Part shown: piece by piece, positions 59,853 to 64,000 of the stretch | Numbering within the stretch: position 1 is the first letter of the stretch | How the letters are laid out: each line of letters opens with the position of its first letter | NCBI GenBank assembly: GCA_023229135.1 | Contig: JALNZT010000013.1 | Coordinates: 41,878-105,877, forward strand | Reading direction: 5' to 3' | From: Bacteroidales bacterium | GTDB taxonomy: Bacteria > Bacteroidota > Bacteroidia > Bacteroidales > F082 | DNA length: 64,000 nucleotides | Made by a program: the position numbers and the translations under genes | The notes under the pieces: generated by a model | Database searches by the model: none | What the model saw: the letters and a program-made list of their open reading frames with translations, nothing else | Told to the model about the DNA's origin: nothing

Positions 59853-61154
59853 TTAAAGGGAGTTTAGGTGTATTTGTTTCTCAATAAAATCGATGACAAG
59901 TTGTTGTTGTTCTGGTTCAAAATGTCTTAGTCTGGTAGCATGTGAGCCTCCGGATCTTAGCAATTTAATTGCATTGGTTTTTTCAGAAGGCATCACAGCT
60001 GTTGACGCCCAGGCATCATAAGCACCATAAATATAGATGATGTTATTGCCTTCTTTTTGTAGCCATTTATTTACTTTTTTGTTCAGCTTTTTATGGTATC
60101 TGGCTGCTGTGCCTTCAGGAAGTGCGTGGTTGAAATTGGGTTTTTTTACGCTATTTAACAAGTGTTTAAAAGGTTTGGTGTCATAGGTGTAAAAACCCAT
60201 TTCGGTAAGTGCCTGATAAAAGAAAGACTGCATACTTTCGAGGCTTTGGTCCGCAAAAAAGTCGTAGCCGGCAGCCGAAATCCAGAAATTAAATAATTCT
60301 TTGGTACTGGCTGTCGTATCCGGAATTTCAGCGCATGGTGTTGGATACCATTGCCAGTATGCAAATCCGAGTTCCAGCACATTCAATTCAAAGGCTTTTT
60401 CTAAGCCGCCAACACGTTCAAAGCTGAGTGCTCGTTTAGCGGTTGAATCTTTGAAATGCTGCATATATAGATCTCTATTATCGAGTAGTTTATATTGAAC
60501 ATCATGTAACTTTTTTCGACATTGGGCATCGGCTACGGTATCTAAAAAATGCTGCACACGTTTATCAGCTACTGAAAAATTTAGCGGCGCCACGTAAGGA
60601 ACGCTAACAGCCACATCATCCGGGTAAAAATAGCGGTAATAAATGGTGGTTTGTCCGCCTTTGCTGATGCCGGTAGAAATCCAGGCGGCAGGATATAGCT
60701 GTTTGAATAACTGGTTGATAGCGTGTAAATCCGCAGTAGCATTTTTCAGGTTTAAGGCTTCCCAGTTTTTGTTTGGAGGCATACTTTCACCAAAAAAACG
60801 GTGCTCAGCAATAAGAAGGTTGGCATCAAGGCGGGTAGAAAGTTCTTCGGTTAAGTTTGGGTATAAACCATACTCCGCACTATAGCCTTCGGTAACCAGC
60901 ACAAGCGGTTTGTCGAAGCTGTTATGTCTTAAAATCAATCGCTGGTAAAAGTTTCCCAATGCTGAGTTTTGGTGGTCAACAGGCTGCGATAAATAGATGA
61001 CCCAGGCACTTTCAAACTGTGTATTGTTGATTTTGAGCGGTGTAATACTATCTATGCCAATGCTTTGAAGTTTTTCGGGAAGGCTTTGTGCGTTGAGTGA
61101 AATGCAGCTTAAAACGGCAAGCCATAACAAGGAGAGGAGTAAAAAACGTTTCAT
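59853..61154 (-). CDS. Secreted S28/S37-type serine peptidase
   Basis: A protein of 433 residues with a signal peptide (MKRFLLLSLLWLAVLSCISLNAQ). It has the alpha/beta-hydrolase layout of prolyl tripeptidyl/dipeptidyl peptidases: QPVDHQNSALGNFYQRLILRH, LVTEGYSAEYGLYPN, IAEHRFFGESMPP, nucleophile Ser164 in TGISKGGQT, Asp in IYGAYDAWAST (about 376) and His in SGGSHATRLRHF (about 402). All three catalytic residues are present. It should remove N-terminal di- or tripeptides outside the cytoplasm. First gene of the run with the symporter and the EamA gene. Confidence 0.87.
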   Translation of the reverse strand: MKRFLLLSLLWLAVLSCISLNAQSLPEKLQSIGIDSITPLKINNTQFESAWVIYLSQPVDHQNSALGNFYQRLILRHNSFDKPLVLVTEGYSAEYGLYPNLTEELSTRLDANLLIAEHRFFGESMPPNKNWEALNLKNATADLHAINQLFKQLYPAAWISTGISKGGQTTIYYRYFYPDDVAVSVPYVAPLNFSVADKRVQHFLDTVADAQCRKKLHDVQYKLLDNRDLYMQHFKDSTAKRALSFERVGGLEKAFELNVLELGFAYWQWYPTPCAEIPDTTASTKELFNFWISAAGYDFFADQSLESMQSFFYQALTEMGFYTYDTKPFKHLLNSVKKPNFNHALPEGTAARYHKKLNKKVNKWLQKEGNNIIYIYGAYDAWASTAVMPSEKTNAIKLLRSGGSHATRLRHFEPEQQQLVIDFIEKQIHLNSL

Positions 61155-61236
61155 GCAATATGCTTTTGGTTTTGGAGCTGCAAGTTAATTTTTTTATTCG
61201 TTTCGGCGGTCAAAAATAACGGAATAAAAAGAAGTA

Positions 61237-61266
61237 AAAAGGCCATCCGTTATCGGATGACCTTTT
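61237..61266 (-). terminator. Terminator of the T9SS Omp28-like gene
   Basis: AAAAGG, CATCCG, loop TTAT, CGGATG and CCTTTT form a stem of about 12 bp with one C/A mismatch; A and T runs flank it. On the minus strand it lies after the stop of the gene at 61322. Confidence 0.85.
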
Positions 61267-61321
61267 ACCATTTAACCAATCTACCTATTAAGTTTTGGTT
61301 TTACAATGCAGCTTGATTCAA

Positions 61322-63442
61322 CTATCTGTTGAGCAAAACTTTGCTGTTGTAATACTGATTTTGAGTATTCATTCTGATGATATACATGCCAGCCGGTAAA
61401 TTTTGTGCTGGTGACCAGTTAATGCTGTGATTTCCTGTGCTGAATTGCTCGGAAGCAATCTGGTCAACCATTTGGCCGCTCAGGTTATACACTTCGATGT
61501 TGAGCTGTCCTGCTGTTTCGAGGCTAAAGTTAATTTGAGCCTGGTTGGTAACAGGGTTTGGCTGCACCGAACGAATGCCTTCCAATTTATTTTCAGACAA
61601 TCCTACGTGCATTCCTGTCTCAAAATAAGTAGCGTTGATTTCTGTTGGGAATCCTGCTGCATTTTCTACAGGGTCTAAAGAAACCATATATGAAGTGTAA
61701 GAATCCATCAAGCCTTCAGGAGAAACGGTAATAACCGTTTTTTCATCATTGATTGTAGCTGTGAAAGGGAAAGCATCGCCTTCAACTTCTGTAAATGTAA
61801 TCAGTGAAGCCACATTTTCGTTGGTGATTTCGGCACCGCCGACCATGCTAACAGCTTCTGACAAAGTAATGGTAACGTCAGCAAAAGTTTCTACACCTGT
61901 TGTTCCAGGCATTGGGTCAAACATAACGCCGGCAGGGAAACCTGCTGCTTCTTCTGAATAAGCAGCCTGGAAAATACCTTTGGTATTATTATCCTGCACG
62001 AAAATGGCTACCATCAAGTCGTCCATTTCTTCCACATGGGTAGTTGACATATCGTGGCTGTAGGTTAGAATAGTGCTTATTCCGGCTGGAAAGTCCATTG
62101 TAGTGCCACTGGCGTTGGGTAGCATTTTCATCATTACATGGTGAAATTCTGTTTCGCCGTTACTCGCTACGTTTCCGGTTGTAAGTCTTTCAATCACAAC
62201 GATATGTACGGTAGCATCGAACAGATCAACATAAGGATGAATATCGGCTTCAACAGTAATTGTTGTGCCTTCGATGGTATGTAGTCCTTCAACGGCTACA
62301 AAAGCTGGATCTGCCATGCCATTATTAAAAGCATTGTTAACAGCTCCTGCACTTGTTGAAACGTTTTTGCCTTCAATAAACAACATTGGAACAGCATTAA
62401 CGCCATAATAGGTGCGACGAACACCGCCTTCAGGCGTGTAGTATGGGTCACCAGCACCTGGCCAGCTCATCTGATATTTGATAAGGGTTATTTCTTCACC
62501 GTGTTGCTCTATAAATGGGTTCATCACACCATTATTAAAACCGGTGCAAGGTCCGCAGGTTGAGCTTGTGAAGCTTTCAAAAAATGGGCTACGTTGTAAA
62601 CTTTGGGTAGCTATGCCAACAGTTTTACTAATCGTATCATTTTCAGGATTTGTATCAATACCACCGTTAACGTTAGATACCCAGATTTTGAAATTATAGT
62701 TGCCTGGGTCTAAGGCCAATTCTTGGTCAGCAGTAAAGTTGTAAGTTTGACTGGTAGCCAAATTTAAACCCGAATAAGAGGTTGTGTTCAGCTCGCCTCC
62801 ATCTATAGTCCAGTTAACATCGAAGGAAGTAAGCGTTTCTAAACCTTCATTAGCAACTTTGCCAGAGACTGTTTGACTTCCAAAGAAGTAACTTGGCACA
62901 GCAACTGATTGCATAGCGGCGTCCAATTCTTCACGAACGAATAAAAAGATATTATCAATAAACCAGAGATCCATATTATAAAGATTTCCGCTGATAAAGA
63001 TAGAAAACTGAAAGTCTGCTGCTGCAACACCTGAAAGCTCAACGACTTGAATTACTGGGCCAACGTTTCCTGTAGGTGTAACCTGCCAAGCAACTTCCCA
63101 GTCACTTCCGCCGGAACGCGTTGCAACACCAATAGCTACACCATTTGCATAATGATCGTAGAAATGACTAAAGTTTATGGTTACTGCGTCAACGCCGGTT
63201 AGGTCGATAACAGGAGATACAATCCTTGAAGTAGTGTTTTGATTGATGTAGCTAAACTTAGCTTCTGGAGCTTGTCCGCCAGCTTCTGAAGTGGTGCTGC
63301 GCGACCACTGATTCGGTAAGCCTTCAATTGTCCAACCATTTGGCGGGAAAGTTGTGCTACTGAAGTCTTCAGTAATAAAAGTTTGCGCAAAGCTGATTTG
63401 TGCAATGAGCAGCGCAATTAAGAAAGTAGATAATTTTTTCAT
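61322..63442 (-). CDS. T9SS-exported cleaved-adhesin / Omp28-like multi-domain protein
   Basis: 706 residues from MKKLSTFLIALLIAQISFAQ. Residues about 20-160 fit the cleaved adhesin fold (EDFSSTTFPPNGWTIEG...RIVSPVIDLTGVDAVTINF). A CARDB/Ig-like part spans about 170-270. Then comes a thioredoxin-like Omp28 segment with FFESFTSSTCGPCTGFNN (Cys pair about 296 and 299) and GVNAVPMLFIEGKN. A Big_5-like Ig domain and a T9SS type A sorting domain (VQPNPVTNQAQINFSL...GMYIIRM...KVLLNR) close it. The gene starts 31 bases after the ECF sigma stop. Confidence 0.85.
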   Translation of the reverse strand: MKKLSTFLIALLIAQISFAQTFITEDFSSTTFPPNGWTIEGLPNQWSRSTTSEAGGQAPEAKFSYINQNTTSRIVSPVIDLTGVDAVTINFSHFYDHYANGVAIGVATRSGGSDWEVAWQVTPTGNVGPVIQVVELSGVAAADFQFSIFISGNLYNMDLWFIDNIFLFVREELDAAMQSVAVPSYFFGSQTVSGKVANEGLETLTSFDVNWTIDGGELNTTSYSGLNLATSQTYNFTADQELALDPGNYNFKIWVSNVNGGIDTNPENDTISKTVGIATQSLQRSPFFESFTSSTCGPCTGFNNGVMNPFIEQHGEEITLIKYQMSWPGAGDPYYTPEGGVRRTYYGVNAVPMLFIEGKNVSTSAGAVNNAFNNGMADPAFVAVEGLHTIEGTTITVEADIHPYVDLFDATVHIVVIERLTTGNVASNGETEFHHVMMKMLPNASGTTMDFPAGISTILTYSHDMSTTHVEEMDDLMVAIFVQDNNTKGIFQAAYSEEAAGFPAGVMFDPMPGTTGVETFADVTITLSEAVSMVGGAEITNENVASLITFTEVEGDAFPFTATINDEKTVITVSPEGLMDSYTSYMVSLDPVENAAGFPTEINATYFETGMHVGLSENKLEGIRSVQPNPVTNQAQINFSLETAGQLNIEVYNLSGQMVDQIASEQFSTGNHSINWSPAQNLPAGMYIIRMNTQNQYYNSKVLLNR

Positions 63443-63473
63443 AAACATTTGATTTTTAGATTGATTAATTGAG

Positions 63474-64000
63474 TTATGCGGATTTTAAAACATTAGTTTT
63501 ATACTGGTTTTTCTCGCTGCTGACGAGTCTTTTTTGAAGCGACATACGCGCCCTGTTCAGCTGTGATTTTGATGTGTTTATAGATATGTGAAGCATTTGG
63601 CTGATTTCTTTGTGAGAATAGCCCTCTATGGTATTGAGGTTAAATACTTTGCGGTAACCATTTGGGAGATTGTCTACAAGCCTCATTATTTCGGCCTGTG
63701 CCAAATTGGAGAGTGCTTCTTGCTCGGTTACAACACCTTCAGGTAAATAAGTAAGTTCAGCTTCGTTTTGATAGATGCGTTTTTTCTTGTAAAAATTGAG
63801 CGCGGTAGTAATCATGATACGTCTGATCCAGCCTTCAAAGGAGCCATTAAACCGAAAATCTTTGAGATAGCGGAACACTTTGATAAAGCCTTCCTGCATA
63901 ATATCTTCCGCATCGCAGCTGCTTTTAGCATATCTGCGGCAAACCAGCATCATGTGTGGCGCGAATGACTGATAGAGCTCGTTTTGAGCCTGACGGTCAT
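63474..64000 (-). CDS. ECF-type RNA polymerase sigma factor (partial, 5' end outside window)
   Basis: The frame continues to the window edge; an internal ATG at 63953 is not the true start, because DRQAQNELYQSFAPH upstream is typical region 2 sequence. Region 2 includes SSCDAEDIMQEGFIKVFRYLKDFRFNGSFEGWIRRIMITTAL, and region 4 includes LPNGYRKVFNLNTIEGYSHKEISQMLHISINTSKSQLNRARMSL. It directs RNA polymerase to a specific promoter set. No anti-sigma gene is visible downstream; the next gene encodes a T9SS cargo protein. Confidence 0.92.
   Translation of the reverse strand, partial: DRQAQNELYQSFAPHMMLVCRRYAKSSCDAEDIMQEGFIKVFRYLKDFRFNGSFEGWIRRIMITTALNFYKKKRIYQNEAELTYLPEGVVTEQEALSNLAQAEIMRLVDNLPNGYRKVFNLNTIEGYSHKEISQMLHISINTSKSQLNRARMSLQKRLVSSEKNQYKTNVLKSA

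Overview
The window is chromosomal DNA of a member of the Bacteroidota, probably close to the Bacteroidales/Marinilabiliales side. The signs are several secreted proteins with C-terminal type IX secretion (T9SS) sorting domains, a TonB-dependent receptor with an N-terminal carboxypeptidase-regulatory-like domain, a menD-menB-menA-menC-menE menaquinone operon, a yicC/gmk/nadD cluster, and many promoters of the Bacteroidota type (TTG/TTTG, about 19-21 bases, then TAnnTTTG). Nothing in the sequence allows a species name.

Layout. 1-4098: menaquinone operon, entered inside menD. 4100-6420: AT-rich accessory patch with a secreted protein of unknown role, a RelE-like toxin broken by a single-base frameshift, its intact antitoxin, a decayed piece of a second menE, and a HigA-like antitoxin that lacks a toxin. 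6460-9661: a T9SS FG-GAP protein, a heme-binding-domain protein and a small exported protein built on three IDDIPFDT-type repeats. 9769-13838 (minus): SirB1-like protein, nadD, a medium-chain dehydrogenase, gmk, yicC. 14026-17404: TPR membrane protein without a kinase domain, LytTR response regulator, two-HKD phospholipase D family protein. 17532-22434: rocD, sodB with a 21-bp palindrome upstream, TonB receptor, rpmB. 22778-30717: SlyD-like isomerase with a Cys/His tail, a tiny membrane protein, a receiver/PPDK_N fusion, nitroreductase, an aspartase fused to a cyclic-nucleotide-binding-like domain, and a DegT-family aminotransferase. 31047-35421: orphan UPF0175 antitoxin, GNAT-like protein, mgtE, trxB. 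35956-36560: tRNA-Pro and a possible minus-strand small RNA.

36712-45832 is the most unusual block. It holds four consecutive BNR/Asp-box beta-propeller proteins exported by the T9SS. The last three are near-copies of one another, each with its own promoter and terminator, and a roughly 290-bp MITE-like element lies between copies one and two. After it come metK under a SAM-II-like riboswitch, a YjbR protein, a membrane-anchored thioredoxin, corA, a large OmpA/TPR outer-membrane protein, a TrmH-type methyltransferase, mutS, tRNA-Gly, tRNA-Leu and a YitT protein. The last part (57150-64000, minus) has an EamA transporter, a sodium:solute symporter, a secreted S28/S37-type serine peptidase, and a T9SS protein with an Omp28-like CGPC domain just downstream of an ECF sigma factor that runs off the window.

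Most genes are housekeeping. The best leads are the triplicated BNR array with the MITE-like insertion, the regulatory-domain/aspartase fusion, the receiver/PPDK_N fusion, the SAM-II-like element before metK, the decaying toxin-antitoxin patch, the IDDIPFDT-repeat protein and the minus-strand RNA candidate. All calls come from reading the sequence. No database search was run.
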